Below, piece by piece: positions 36,367 through 44,421 of a DNA stretch of 64,000 nt. The stretch spans positions 1 through 64,000 of the forward strand of contig JAEUHE010000231.1 of NCBI GenBank assembly GCA_016793885.1. The letters run 5' to 3'. Every line of letters starts with the position of its first letter. The first letter of the stretch is position 1. Under the pieces are notes generated by a model. That model saw nothing but the letters and a program-made list of their open reading frames with translations, had not been told where the DNA came from and searched no databases. The translations under genes and the position numbers were made by a program. The DNA is from Verrucomicrobiales bacterium. Its GTDB lineage: Bacteria; Verrucomicrobiota; Verrucomicrobiia; Limisphaerales; UBA11320.

Positions 36367-39087
36367 CTACGGGTCCTCGGAACTCAGCTCCCGAAACCGG
36401 TAGAACCGTTCCGCGTGATCTCCCTCGGAGACGTCGACAAACTCCTCGGGATCCTGAGTGGTGCCAATCTCCTCCCAGAGCACCAAATCGCTCGAAGCGT
36501 CCACCGCCCACGTGATGGGTTGTGAGGCAACCGATTCCTCCTGCAGTGAGGGGGCAGGCAACGGAACGACGACATGGCGGTGATAGCGGTTGTGCCGCCA
36601 CAGCAACACCTTCATGCGGCGGGTCAAAGGCTGTCCGGGAGTCAAGAAGGAGTCGCGAATGCTCGCACCCGCCGAACTGCGAAGGGTCGACGATCCACTC
36701 AACACATAAGGGGGCGGATACACGTCCGAGGGCGGCCGAGCCAGGCTGACGCTAATGCTCTCGGTTGGCTCGGCCACCCCATCAGCAATCGCTTTGATTA
36801 GAATGGTCGAGCGCGCGCTCCCGGCGGGAATAGTGACGACTCCAGACATCTCCTCGTAGTCAACGCCGTGAAGAGCCGTCCCCCCCAGCGAATAGGGAAC
36901 CGTCAAACTCTCGGCCAGGTTTCCAACCCGCTGCACCGTAAACGACGCGGTGCGGTTGAAGGATTCATTCTCGATGGCTTGGGAATCCGCCGTCTTGATA
37001 TAAACCACTGGTGTCAGTGCCGGCAGCACAAAATCGCGAATGACCAAGCTCGCCATGGAGTTGGTATACAGAAGGTAACTCGAGGAGCTCGGCACCGGAA
37101 TCGACGAGGGGCGCAGATGGATCTGCACATACTCAGGCGACTCCGTTACGAGATCATGAATGGGTGCGATGACAATGTCCGTGCTCGTGGCCCCAGCCGG
37201 GATCGTCGCTACACCCAGGCTGGGAAGAACCACATAGTCGATCCCATGCTGCGCCTGCACGGGAATGGGAAAGCGCAAGGGAATGTCGCGCGGCCGCGCC
37301 GTCAACTGGTAGTTCACGCTCAGGGGAAGGTCGGTAGGCCCGACCCGTGAAATGGTGAAGACACCGACATTGGCCACACCCGCACCTGGAGCCGTCTCCT
37401 CCGCGTCGCTATCCGTGGCGGCGATGGCCACGACTGCAAAAGGAGTGGGCTCTGTATCGTTATCCAAGAGGGTGGCGGTGGCCACCGAGTTGGTGGTCAG
37501 ATCATAGTCAAAGTAGCGCACCGGCAGGGCATAAGGATCGAACGGAGGGGTGTGGAACCCACCTTCGGTAAACTGAACGATTCCTTCAAACGTTCGTTCA
37601 GTAAAAACAAAGGGATAGCTCAGGGTCAACGTCAGGGCCTCGTTCCCTTCCTGCATCGCATCTTCGACCGGCTCCACCTCAATCACAACCCGGGTGGTCC
37701 CTTTGGGAAAGAAGGCATAGCCATAGTCAGTCGGTCCGATCGGCCAATACATCGGCCAATTGGTCTGGCTGTAGCCGGCCGGAGGATGAAAATCGAGACC
37801 GGGTCCGGGGGAAGTCAGGCGGTAAACCACATACTGATCGGTTGGCATCGGAACATCGACGGTAATGGCAAAGGCTGCCGGATTCGACGGCCCGCCCATC
37901 GGGCCCTCGGCAGCTTCCGCATCCAGCGCCTCGACCGACATTTTAGAAATGATCGGCGGGATGTTCGTGACAATGGACTGCACCACCGAAGAGGAACCCA
38001 TCTGACCCGAGTTCGACCAGGCCCTGGCACGAAAGGAATGCAGGCCGGCGCGCACATTGGTGAGTGTGGTGGTGAACTCGAAAGGCGTACCCGGCAGCGG
38101 AGGAGTCACGTGAGTCACCCCATTCGAGGCGATCACCGTTGGACCATCGGTCAGCACAAAGCGCACAATATGCCCCAGCGGATCCACGGCGGAAACCGCC
38201 ACCTGGATAGTGCCCGGAGCAGCTTGGCTGCTTCCGGCAACGGGAGAAGTAATGGTGACTGCCGGCGGAGGCGGAAGATCCTCCGAGATGAGGTTCATCG
38301 TACCGCTCGTGACCTGACCCAACGCGTAAGCGTCGACCGGCGGCGGAACTTCACCGCCCCTGGGATGAGGCATCAGGGTCAGGATCACCGATTCGGAGGT
38401 CTCGATGAGCGTATCATTGATCGCCACCAGGGTGAGGTCGCCGAACGTCGCGCCGGCAGGAATGATGACCCTGTCTGCCGATACCTGATAGTCCGCTCCC
38501 GGGGTCGCGCTGCCTCCCAGGGTGTAAAGCACCTCCAACGGGACACTGAGATTGCCTTCCCGAAAAACGCGAAACGAAACCGCATTGCTGAGCGACTCCA
38601 ACATCTGCGCTCCCAACGATGCTACACGAACTACCGCTCGGGGAGGAAGGCTGGGGTCCTCATTATCCTGAATCCTGACCTCCGCACGATCAGCACCGAT
38701 ACGGTAAGGCACCGCGGCACCGGAGTTGGTTTCATCCTCCAGGTCGATGCGGATCTCCTCGTCAGCCTCCGTGAAAGCGTCATCTCTCACCCGGATGGGG
38801 ATGTCCAAGCTGGAACTGCCAACGGGAATTACCACGAAGCTCCCGATGGCATTTCCAAAAGTATAGTCCGTGCCCTGGATGGCATTTCCGGCCACCTTGA
38901 CCCAAACGGTCAGCGGTGCCGAGGTCGCCCCAGTGCGAGTGATCCGGATGAGCCCCGGATTCTCGGGTTGCCCCGCCAGGGTCTCCGCCGCGCTGCCGTC
39001 GGCCACCAGGATCGTAACGGTCGTTTGAGCCGCTGCCACCCGGGCCAGGATCCCCAGGAGGCAGAACATCAACAGGTAGCTTCGCAT
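36367..39087 (-). CDS. Exported multi-Calx-beta protein
   Basis: The 906-residue product has a signal peptide (MRSYLLMFCLLGILARVAAAQ). It contains about five Calx-beta domains, recognised by the repeated GTDY, PAGS/PAGA and E-x-x-E calcium-site patterns: GTDYTFGNAIGSFVVIP with EADEEIRIDL (first), GADYQVSADRVIIPAGA with ETSESVILTL (second), and further copies ending EGNEALTLTL, ESPEYVQIHL and EPTESISVSL. A bacterial Ig-like domain lies at about 275-385. The end, WAVDASSDLVLWEEIG ... FYRFREL, is a form of the shared C-terminal module. Calx-beta domains bind calcium and stiffen extracellular adhesins. Fold-back repeats lie on both sides of the gene, which might hint at past mobility. Confidence 0.94.
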   Translation of the reverse strand: MRSYLLMFCLLGILARVAAAQTTVTILVADGSAAETLAGQPENPGLIRITRTGATSAPLTVWVKVAGNAIQGTDYTFGNAIGSFVVIPVGSSSLDIPIRVRDDAFTEADEEIRIDLEDETNSGAAVPYRIGADRAEVRIQDNEDPSLPPRAVVRVASLGAQMLESLSNAVSFRVFREGNLSVPLEVLYTLGGSATPGADYQVSADRVIIPAGATFGDLTLVAINDTLIETSESVILTLMPHPRGGEVPPPVDAYALGQVTSGTMNLISEDLPPPPAVTITSPVAGSSQAAPGTIQVAVSAVDPLGHIVRFVLTDGPTVIASNGVTHVTPPLPGTPFEFTTTLTNVRAGLHSFRARAWSNSGQMGSSSVVQSIVTNIPPIISKMSVEALDAEAAEGPMGGPSNPAAFAITVDVPMPTDQYVVYRLTSPGPGLDFHPPAGYSQTNWPMYWPIGPTDYGYAFFPKGTTRVVIEVEPVEDAMQEGNEALTLTLSYPFVFTERTFEGIVQFTEGGFHTPPFDPYALPVRYFDYDLTTNSVATATLLDNDTEPTPFAVVAIAATDSDAEETAPGAGVANVGVFTISRVGPTDLPLSVNYQLTARPRDIPLRFPIPVQAQHGIDYVVLPSLGVATIPAGATSTDIVIAPIHDLVTESPEYVQIHLRPSSIPVPSSSSYLLYTNSMASLVIRDFVLPALTPVVYIKTADSQAIENESFNRTASFTVQRVGNLAESLTVPYSLGGTALHGVDYEEMSGVVTIPAGSARSTILIKAIADGVAEPTESISVSLARPPSDVYPPPYVLSGSSTLRSSAGASIRDSFLTPGQPLTRRMKVLLWRHNRYHRHVVVPLPAPSLQEESVASQPITWAVDASSDLVLWEEIGTTQDPEEFVDVSEGDHAERFYRFRELSSEDP

Positions 39088-39266
39088 AAGATGAGTCGAG
39101 AGTCTAAGACACCTCTAGCAAAACCCAGGCCAGGTCAAAACCACGAAAACCATCAGTAAATCCATTGCTACGAGTTGAGCGCCTGGGAGAAAGGGCCCAG
39201 AAGCCAGGCCAGGCTGGGCCGCACAGCCCATTCAGGAGAGCCACCCTCCAGAATCCAAGTCTTGGC

Positions 39267-39299
39267 GGATCCGTGTCATCCGAGAAATCCGTGGTTTCC
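39267..39299. repeat. ATCCGTG 9-mer repeat, second copy
   Basis: Three consecutive 9-mers read ATCCGTGTC, ATCCGAGAA, ATCCGTGGT, the same triple as at 206-233 in this window. It lies 180 bases upstream of the Calx-beta gene start. Confidence 0.65.
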
Positions 39300-39315
39300 A
39301 TCAACCCTTCTAGGT

Positions 39316-39419
39316 TTAGCCGCAAGAAACGAAAGATGACGAAAAAATGGTCGAACCCAGGAAATCAGTCACCCTACCTCCGTCCGCTTCTTTCGTCTCT
39401 TTTCGTTCTTTGCGGCTAA
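39316..39419. repeat. Inverted repeat TTAGCCGCAAGAAACG
   Basis: The left arm at 39316-39345 (TTAGCCGCAAGAAACGAAAG and onward) and the right arm at 39388-39419, read in reverse complement (TTAGCCGCAAAGAACGAAAA and onward), match over about 30 bases with a few mismatches. The arms enclose ~42 bases. The motif belongs to the 'CGCAAAGAACG' type of intergenic repeat that I know from several environmental phyla; its function is unknown. Confidence 0.65.
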
Positions 39420-39576
39420 TGCGGCAGTTCCGGCGATCGGGGTCCCTCGGGCTTTGGGCAGCAGAACTCTTCGAGGCTTCGTGGCCTCGTTGGCTTTGTG
39501 TGAAAAAATCGGGGGGATATGGGGAGCGTTTGCCATGGTCAGACTATCAGTCGTCCGCGGAACGAATACCCCGTCG

Positions 39577-39595
39577 ATGGGCCGAGACGGCCCAT
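39577..39595. repeat. ATGGGCC-GAGAC-GGCCCAT hairpin
   Basis: A perfect 7-bp stem with a five-base GAGAC loop is followed by GCTACACTGTGGCGGCAG. The reverse complement of about 14228-14252 carries the same core (ATGGGCCGAGACGG), so this is a dispersed motif. Confidence 0.55.
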
Positions 39596-39660
39596 GCTAC
39601 ACTGTGGCGGCAGAGTTCATCCCCCGCTGGACCGAGTGTGTTTAAAAAGCAGCTGATTAT

Positions 39661-39838
39661 GGGGTATCCCGACTCCGTCAGGGGGGGGAAAGCGGCACAG
39701 GTGTACACGACGAATGAACTTTAAGCCGGGTCGGATCGGTTCTCGATCAAATCCAAGACGCTTCGCGAGGCAGCTACTCCGTTTGGAGTGCTGTAGCCCT
39801 CTACAGCTTTTCAAGACCGGACGGAGTCGGGTATCCCC
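39661..39838. repeat. Fold-back repeat, copy B
   Basis: The ends, GGGGTATCCCGACTCCGTC at 39661-39679 and its inverted partner at 39820-39838, match in 17 of 19 bases. The right half carries the hairpin GCTGTAG CCCT CTACAGC (39790-39807) and the centre GACGCTTCGCGAGG shared with copy A at 36200. The left half has lost the hairpin. A run of eight G follows the left end. Confidence 0.72.
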
Positions 39839-40016
39839 CCACTCTGAATCACCCCGCCGGGCCGACGGCCCAATTGACGACTCGACCGGCGAGGGGCGGG
39901 CCTCTTAAACTGGCCTCTCGTGTTTCCGCGCGCCACCATAAAAAATTGCACGCCTTCCGGGGCTACTACGTCCCAGCCTCAAGTTTTCCACTCCACTGCC
40001 CCACTGACACCCACCC

Positions 40017-40670
40017 ATGAAAGCTGAAATTCGGATTCTGATGGCGGATGATCACCCGGTTTACCGCGAAGGGCTGCGTCAGATCATCAGCACCGATCCC
40101 GTCATGAAGATCCTGCGTGAGACTGGGAACGGGACCGAGGCACTCCTGCTAGCCAGGGAACTCAAACCTCATATTGCCCTCCTCGACATGGATATGCCGG
40201 GAATGAACGGACTGGATGTCGCACGGGCCCGGAAGAAGGACCAGCTGTCGTTCGAAATTATCTTTCTGACCATGTATCGCGAGCGGGACATGTTTAACGA
40301 GGCCATGGATCTAGGCGCCAAGGGATACGTTCTGAAAGACAGCGCCGCCGGCGAAATCCTTCAGAGCATTCGCGCGGTCGCAGCGGGCGACTACTACATC
40401 AGCCCCGCCATCTCCGGACTTCTCGTGAGCCGAACGAATCGTTCCGCCGGAGCAGAAGGCCAAAAGCAAGGGCTCGACACCCTCACCCCGGCGGAACGTC
40501 GCATTCTCAAGCTCATCGCCTCGGACAAGACGAGCAAAGAAATCGCAGAGGAGCTTGGCCTCAGTCCGCGCACGGTTGAGAACCACCGCACCAACATGAG
40601 CGCCAAGCTTGGACTGCAAGGGAGCCACAGCCTGCTCAAGTTTGCCTTCGAGAACAAAAATCGCCTGTAA
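40017..40670 (+). CDS. NarL/LuxR-family response regulator
   Basis: The 217-residue protein has a receiver domain with acidic pocket ADDH, phospho-acceptor Asp57 (LLDMDMPG), a threonine in FLTMY and Lys107 in YVLKDSA. It ends in a LuxR-type helix-turn-helix (about 150-205: LTPAERRILKLIA, TSKEIAEELGLSPRTVENHRTN). Such regulators are phosphorylated by a histidine kinase and bind DNA as dimers. No kinase gene is adjacent, so the partner is encoded elsewhere. A lone receiver protein gene follows after 112 bases, so the two may act in one phosphorelay. No Shine-Dalgarno sequence is visible before the ATG (CACCCACCC). Confidence 0.96.
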   Translation: MKAEIRILMADDHPVYREGLRQIISTDPVMKILRETGNGTEALLLARELKPHIALLDMDMPGMNGLDVARARKKDQLSFEIIFLTMYRERDMFNEAMDLGAKGYVLKDSAAGEILQSIRAVAAGDYYISPAISGLLVSRTNRSAGAEGQKQGLDTLTPAERRILKLIASDKTSKEIAEELGLSPRTVENHRTNMSAKLGLQGSHSLLKFAFENKNRL

Positions 40671-40697
40671 CGTTTAATCGGCCTGCTAGGTAGAAAC

Positions 40698-40713
40698 ACT
40701 CAGGCGTCTGAGT
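40698..40713. promoter_or_regulatory. ACTCAG palindrome
   Basis: ACTCAG GCGT CTGAGT is a perfect inverted repeat of 6 bases per arm between the two regulator genes. It could be a binding site for a dimeric regulator such as the LuxR-type protein encoded upstream, or a weak hairpin. No U-tract follows. Confidence 0.4.
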
Positions 40714-40753
40714 AATCTCCGCCTCTTCACACGGGAGTTCACCTCTATTCACA

Positions 40754-40778
40754 GGAGAGAGTGTCTGCCTCACTCTCC
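40754..40778 (+). promoter_or_regulatory. Hairpin holding the only SD-like sequence
   Basis: GGAGAGAGTG pairs with CACTCTCC (one small bulge) just before the GTG start at 40783. The only Shine-Dalgarno-like sequence upstream, AGGAG at 40753-40757, lies in the left arm and is 25 bases from the GTG. If the stem forms, it hides that sequence and brings it closer to the start. Alternatively translation uses a non-standard start or no SD. Confidence 0.35.
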
Positions 40779-40782
40779 AACC

Positions 40783-41166
40783 GTGAACAGCACTCCGAGA
40801 ACCGCCGGTCGCCCCATCAAGTTTCTGGTCGTTGATGATCACGCCGGTTTCCGAAAGACTCTTCGCGCGTTCCTCCCCTCAGGGAGCGTGACCGAATGCG
40901 GGAGCGGGCTCGAAGCGCTTGTGCTCTATGCTGCCGAGCAGCCCGACTGGGTGCTCATGGACATCGAGATGCCAGTCATGGACGGACTCACCGCCACCCG
41001 GGAACTCCTGGCCCGATTTCCGAAAGCGCGGGTCATTCTGGTGAGCAATCATGACGGCGAGGAATTCCACCTTAAGGCCCGGGAGCTGGGGTCCTATGGA
41101 TTCGTGCATAAGTCCCACTTGGAGGAAGTCCCCCGCCTGATTCACAGCCACGATTTAGCCTACTAA
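40783..41166 (+). CDS. Stand-alone receiver-domain protein
   Basis: The 127-residue protein is a CheY-like receiver without an output domain. It shows the acidic pair in VVDDH, phospho-acceptor Asp60 (LMDIEMPVMDG), Ser88 in LVSNHD in place of the usual threonine, and Lys110 in FVHKSHL. The start codon GTG was chosen because the fold begins shortly after it; no better in-frame ATG exists. Such proteins usually relay phosphate or act by protein contact. The neighbouring gene encodes a complete NarL-type regulator, so they may share a kinase encoded elsewhere. Confidence 0.92.
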   Translation: MNSTPRTAGRPIKFLVVDDHAGFRKTLRAFLPSGSVTECGSGLEALVLYAAEQPDWVLMDIEMPVMDGLTATRELLARFPKARVILVSNHDGEEFHLKARELGSYGFVHKSHLEEVPRLIHSHDLAY

Positions 41167-41214
41167 CAACGGAACACAAATCCTCATCCACCCACCCATT
41201 GAATCAAAAGACCC

Positions 41215-44200
41215 ATGAAACCAACAAAGCCTCAGATTCGTCCCCATAGGAGAGAGCTTGGCATCGCGCTGGTTGCGATGCTGGGCAACTTCGGCCCGGC
41301 CTACTCGAGCGCGCAAGCGCAGCCGTTCAACATCGATACGGGAAGTCGCGAGATCGTTCGCTCCTTCTACAATCGAGTCTACCAGGCCTCCGAAGGAGTG
41401 CCCATCGGTTGGACCGGCGATATTGCGAGCTGCAACGCGGGCACCGTATCCCCGGCCTACCAAGAAGCGACGCGTCTCCGGGTGAACTTCTTCCGCGCGA
41501 TGGCCGGACTCCCGTCCAACATCACCTTCAACGACGCCAACAACGCCAAGGCGCAAGCTGCTGCGCTGATGATGAGCGCCAACAAGCAGCTCAACCACCA
41601 ACCGCCAACCTCCTGGACCTGCTACACTCAATTAGGGAGCGATGGAGCACCTTCCAACCTCAACATGGGCAGCACCGGACCGAAATCCATCGACAGCTTC
41701 ATGCAGGATGGAGGTGACAACAACGCCGAGGCGGGACACCGACGGTGGATTATGGTGCCGGAACAACTGACGATGGGATCGGGCCACATCCCCGGGACCA
41801 GCAGCACCGACTGGCAGAGCATGACGGCAGCGCTCTGGGTTCACGACCCACGCGCCCAGCAACGACCGCCGACTCGCGAAGAGTTCGAAGCGTGGCCGCC
41901 CAAGGGTTATGTGCCCTATCAAATCGTCTATCCGCGTTGGTCCTTCGGTCTCTCCGGCTCGGATATGGCAGGCGCGACCGTGACCGTGCAGCGTGCCGGC
42001 CAGTCGCTCCCCATAAAGATTGATTCACGATCCGGTGGCAACCTGGTGTTCATCCCCAACAACCTGAACCACAGCGCCAGCTGGACCAGACCGACCGCGG
42101 ATGATCCCCACGTGGTGACCATCGGCAATGTCATGGTCGGCGGGACGGCACGCAACTACTCGTATACGGTCACCATCTTCGATCCCCAGGTGCCGAGTGC
42201 GGATTATGCGCGCACCGCAGTGACCGGGCCTGATCGCCCGAACCTGAATCAGGACAACGCCTATAACTTCTCCGCTGTCCCCATCGCCACGGGATACCAA
42301 TGGCGCGCGACCAAAATCACCGGAGCCAACCTCACCGATGGCGCGGAAAGTGGCCTGGCGAACTTCGACGCTGCGGGAGGAATTGGCAACCCAGTGAACA
42401 CCGCCGTCAAAGCGACGGGGGCCAGTTCCTTTCGACTGCACCGAGTCAGCGGCGCAGCCCCACAAACACTCACCCTGAAGCGGACTCTCCTGGCGGGCCC
42501 CGCAAGCCAGATCACCTTCAAGAACCGGTCTCTGAGCACCTCCTCATACGCGTCGACCGTCCAGGTTTCCACCGACGCAGGAGCGAGCTGGCAAACGGTC
42601 TTCACGCAAGCGGGATCGGATACGAGCGACGCCGGCTTCACGGATCGGATGGTCTCCTTGGCCAGCCTCGCCAATCGCCAATTTCTGCTGCGATTTGCAC
42701 TCGAAAACACCGGGGGGCCTTTCTACACCGGGGACAACCCGGGATGGTACATCGATGACATCACGCTCGTAAACCTTGAGGAGGCGTTCCCCAACCCGAT
42801 CATCAACACTGTGGCGGCCGGGACCACCTTCAACTTCAGGCCAACCGAGGCCGCCGACTTCGCACTGGATGTGCGTCCGCAGGTCTTCGGCAACTACTTC
42901 GAGGAATGGGGCAATTCCCTCCGGGTGTCCACCTCCACCACCGTTCCCACAGCTCCGACCATCGGCTCGCAACCCCAAAGCCAGACGGTCGTGGCTGGCG
43001 CGAACGTCACCTTCTCGGTGACCGCCCAAGGCACCGCCCCCCTGAGCTATGTTTGGAAGCGCAACAACACCGACCTGGCTGATGGAGCAGGTGTTCAGGG
43101 TTCCCGCACGGCCACGCTGAACCTGCAGAACGTCCAAGCCGCGCAAGCCGGCAGCTACACCGTGCAAATCAGCAACGGCGCCGGCAACGTTACCAGCACC
43201 CCGGCCACCCTGGTGCTGGGCGAAGCTCCGAGCCTGGCGACCGCTCTTGATACAACCGGCCTCACCTGGACCACGGCTGGCGCGGTCGGATGGCAGGTTC
43301 AAACCGCCACTACTCACGACAACGTCGATGCTGTCCAAAGCGGCAAGATTGCCGACAGCCAGGAAAGCACTCTGGAAACGGTCATCAATGGCCCGGCCAC
43401 CGTAGCCTTCTGGTGGCGGTCCGACTCGGAACAAAACTTCGACTTCCTCAGTGTGGAACTGGATGGAGCCCTGCAGTTCCGCATCTCGGGAACCATCGCC
43501 TGGGAGCAGAAAACCGTGGCCGTGCCGGCCGGAACCCACACCCTGCGGTGGGCTTATCGCAAGGATACCAGCGACTCGCGCGGAGCTGACGCCGGCTGGG
43601 TAGATCAGGTGGAAATCCGCCAAGCTCAACCCCCGCCCAGCCTCGGCGATGCCCTCGACAACAACGACATCCGCTGGGCGGCTGCCGGCGATCGCCCCTG
43701 GTTCGCTCAGACGACCACCACTCGCGACGGGACCGATGCCGCTCAAAGCGGGCCGATCACGGACAACCAGAGGAGCACTCTTGAAGCAACCGTGGTCGGA
43801 CCGGCCAACTTGTCCTTCTGGTGGAAGGTCGATTCGGAACAGAACTACGACCTCCTCAGCTTCGAGTTGGACAACGCGGCCGCAGCCAGCGCGGCTCCCA
43901 TCTCGGGTTCGGTAAACTGGGAGCAGAAGACAGTGCCCATCCCCGCCGGCACGCACACCATCCGCTGGGTCTACACCAAGGACGCCAGCGCCTCGAGCGG
44001 GGCCGATGCCGCCTACGTGGATCAAGTGGTCCTGACCAAGCTAACCCCTGGCGAAGCGGGCGAGCCCGGGCCTAAACTGGAATACACCCTCAGCGGAACC
44101 AAGCTCCGCATCACCTGGCCGGAAGCAGCCGAACGGTTTAAGCTGCAATCCGCCACGTCCATCACGGCTGGAAATTGGACGGACGTGTCCGAGAACGACA

Positions 44201-44280
44201 TCTCCAAGGAAGAAGGTGAGTTCTTCACCACGGTCATCACCTCCGCGGGCACTCGCTTCTACCGACTGGTGGACCAATAA
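41215..44280 (+). CDS. Exported CAP/SCP-domain multimodular protein
   Basis: The 1021-residue product has a signal peptide ending SSAQAQ. Residues ~45-205 resemble the CAP superfamily (SCP/PR-1) with NNAEAGHRRWIMVPEQLTMG, the equivalent of the conserved histidine-bearing CAP motif. Residues ~390-525 are MAM-like, with STDAGASWQTVF and PGWYIDDITL. An Ig-like domain follows (~582-670). Two copies of a ~125-residue module come next (~676-800 and 808-940), typified by AFWWRSDSEQNFDFL and GTHTLRWAYRKD; the same module occurs three times in the protease encoded downstream. The protein ends with the shared C-terminal module (FKLQSATSITAGNWTDV ... FYRLV). CAP domains act outside cells in binding sterols, lipids or partner proteins; here the function is unknown. 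Confidence 0.92.
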   Translation: MKPTKPQIRPHRRELGIALVAMLGNFGPAYSSAQAQPFNIDTGSREIVRSFYNRVYQASEGVPIGWTGDIASCNAGTVSPAYQEATRLRVNFFRAMAGLPSNITFNDANNAKAQAAALMMSANKQLNHQPPTSWTCYTQLGSDGAPSNLNMGSTGPKSIDSFMQDGGDNNAEAGHRRWIMVPEQLTMGSGHIPGTSSTDWQSMTAALWVHDPRAQQRPPTREEFEAWPPKGYVPYQIVYPRWSFGLSGSDMAGATVTVQRAGQSLPIKIDSRSGGNLVFIPNNLNHSASWTRPTADDPHVVTIGNVMVGGTARNYSYTVTIFDPQVPSADYARTAVTGPDRPNLNQDNAYNFSAVPIATGYQWRATKITGANLTDGAESGLANFDAAGGIGNPVNTAVKATGASSFRLHRVSGAAPQTLTLKRTLLAGPASQITFKNRSLSTSSYASTVQVSTDAGASWQTVFTQAGSDTSDAGFTDRMVSLASLANRQFLLRFALENTGGPFYTGDNPGWYIDDITLVNLEEAFPNPIINTVAAGTTFNFRPTEAADFALDVRPQVFGNYFEEWGNSLRVSTSTTVPTAPTIGSQPQSQTVVAGANVTFSVTAQGTAPLSYVWKRNNTDLADGAGVQGSRTATLNLQNVQAAQAGSYTVQISNGAGNVTSTPATLVLGEAPSLATALDTTGLTWTTAGAVGWQVQTATTHDNVDAVQSGKIADSQESTLETVINGPATVAFWWRSDSEQNFDFLSVELDGALQFRISGTIAWEQKTVAVPAGTHTLRWAYRKDTSDSRGADAGWVDQVEIRQAQPPPSLGDALDNNDIRWAAAGDRPWFAQTTTTRDGTDAAQSGPITDNQRSTLEATVVGPANLSFWWKVDSEQNYDLLSFELDNAAAASAAPISGSVNWEQKTVPIPAGTHTIRWVYTKDASASSGADAAYVDQVVLTKLTPGEAGEPGPKLEYTLSGTKLRITWPEAAERFKLQSATSITAGNWTDVSENDISKEEGEFFTTVITSAGTRFYRLVDQ

Positions 44281-44359
44281 GCAGCTGATCCCATCGGTCT
44301 CGCCGATGACCTCGAACTGAATACCCAACGTGGTATCCAACAGCAGGCCCAACTAAACA

Positions 44360-44390
44360 GCGGGCGGTGGCCTGAGGCCACCGCCCGCTT
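44360..44390 (+). terminator. GC-rich terminator-like hairpin
   Basis: A perfect 13-bp stem GCGGGCGGTGGCC, loop TGA, GGCCACCGCCCGC is followed only by TTCCCGCTCTTC, so the U-tract is weak. It lies between the CAP-protein gene and the subtilase gene, 33 bases before the next ATG. It may end or attenuate transcription into the protease gene. Confidence 0.7.
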
Positions 44391-44421
44391 CCCGCTCTTC
44401 AATCTCACTCCAACTCGGACC

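Larger units (their letters stand above)
39088..40016. other. 929-base intergenic repeat island
   Basis: No credible gene was found; open frames here have no family features and are made of repeat sequence. The stretch contains four repeat families in a row: ATCCGTGTN 9-mers (39267-39299), a CGCAAGAAACGAAAG inverted repeat (39316-39419), a GGGCCGAGACGGCCC hairpin (39577-39595) and fold-back copy B (39661-39838). The last ~170 bases before the response regulator gene contain an AT-rich stretch (CATAAAAAATTG at about 39938) that may belong to its promoter. Confidence 0.7.

Noticed and set aside
37552-39159. 535-codon open frame on the plus strand
   Set aside because: Antisense to the Calx-beta gene with strong domain evidence; translation is rich in R, H and Q without any fold signature.
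36200-39838. Composite transposon around the Calx-beta gene
   Set aside because: No transposase, no target duplication visible, and the flanking elements are incomplete; kept only as a repeat observation.
39347-39908. Short open frames in the repeat island (125, 63 and 64 codons)
   Set aside because: They run through inverted repeats and homopolymers, lack start signals and show no protein features.
42544-44025. 493-codon open frame on the minus strand
   Set aside because: Antisense to the CAP-domain gene; glycine/valine-rich shadow with no recognisable motif.
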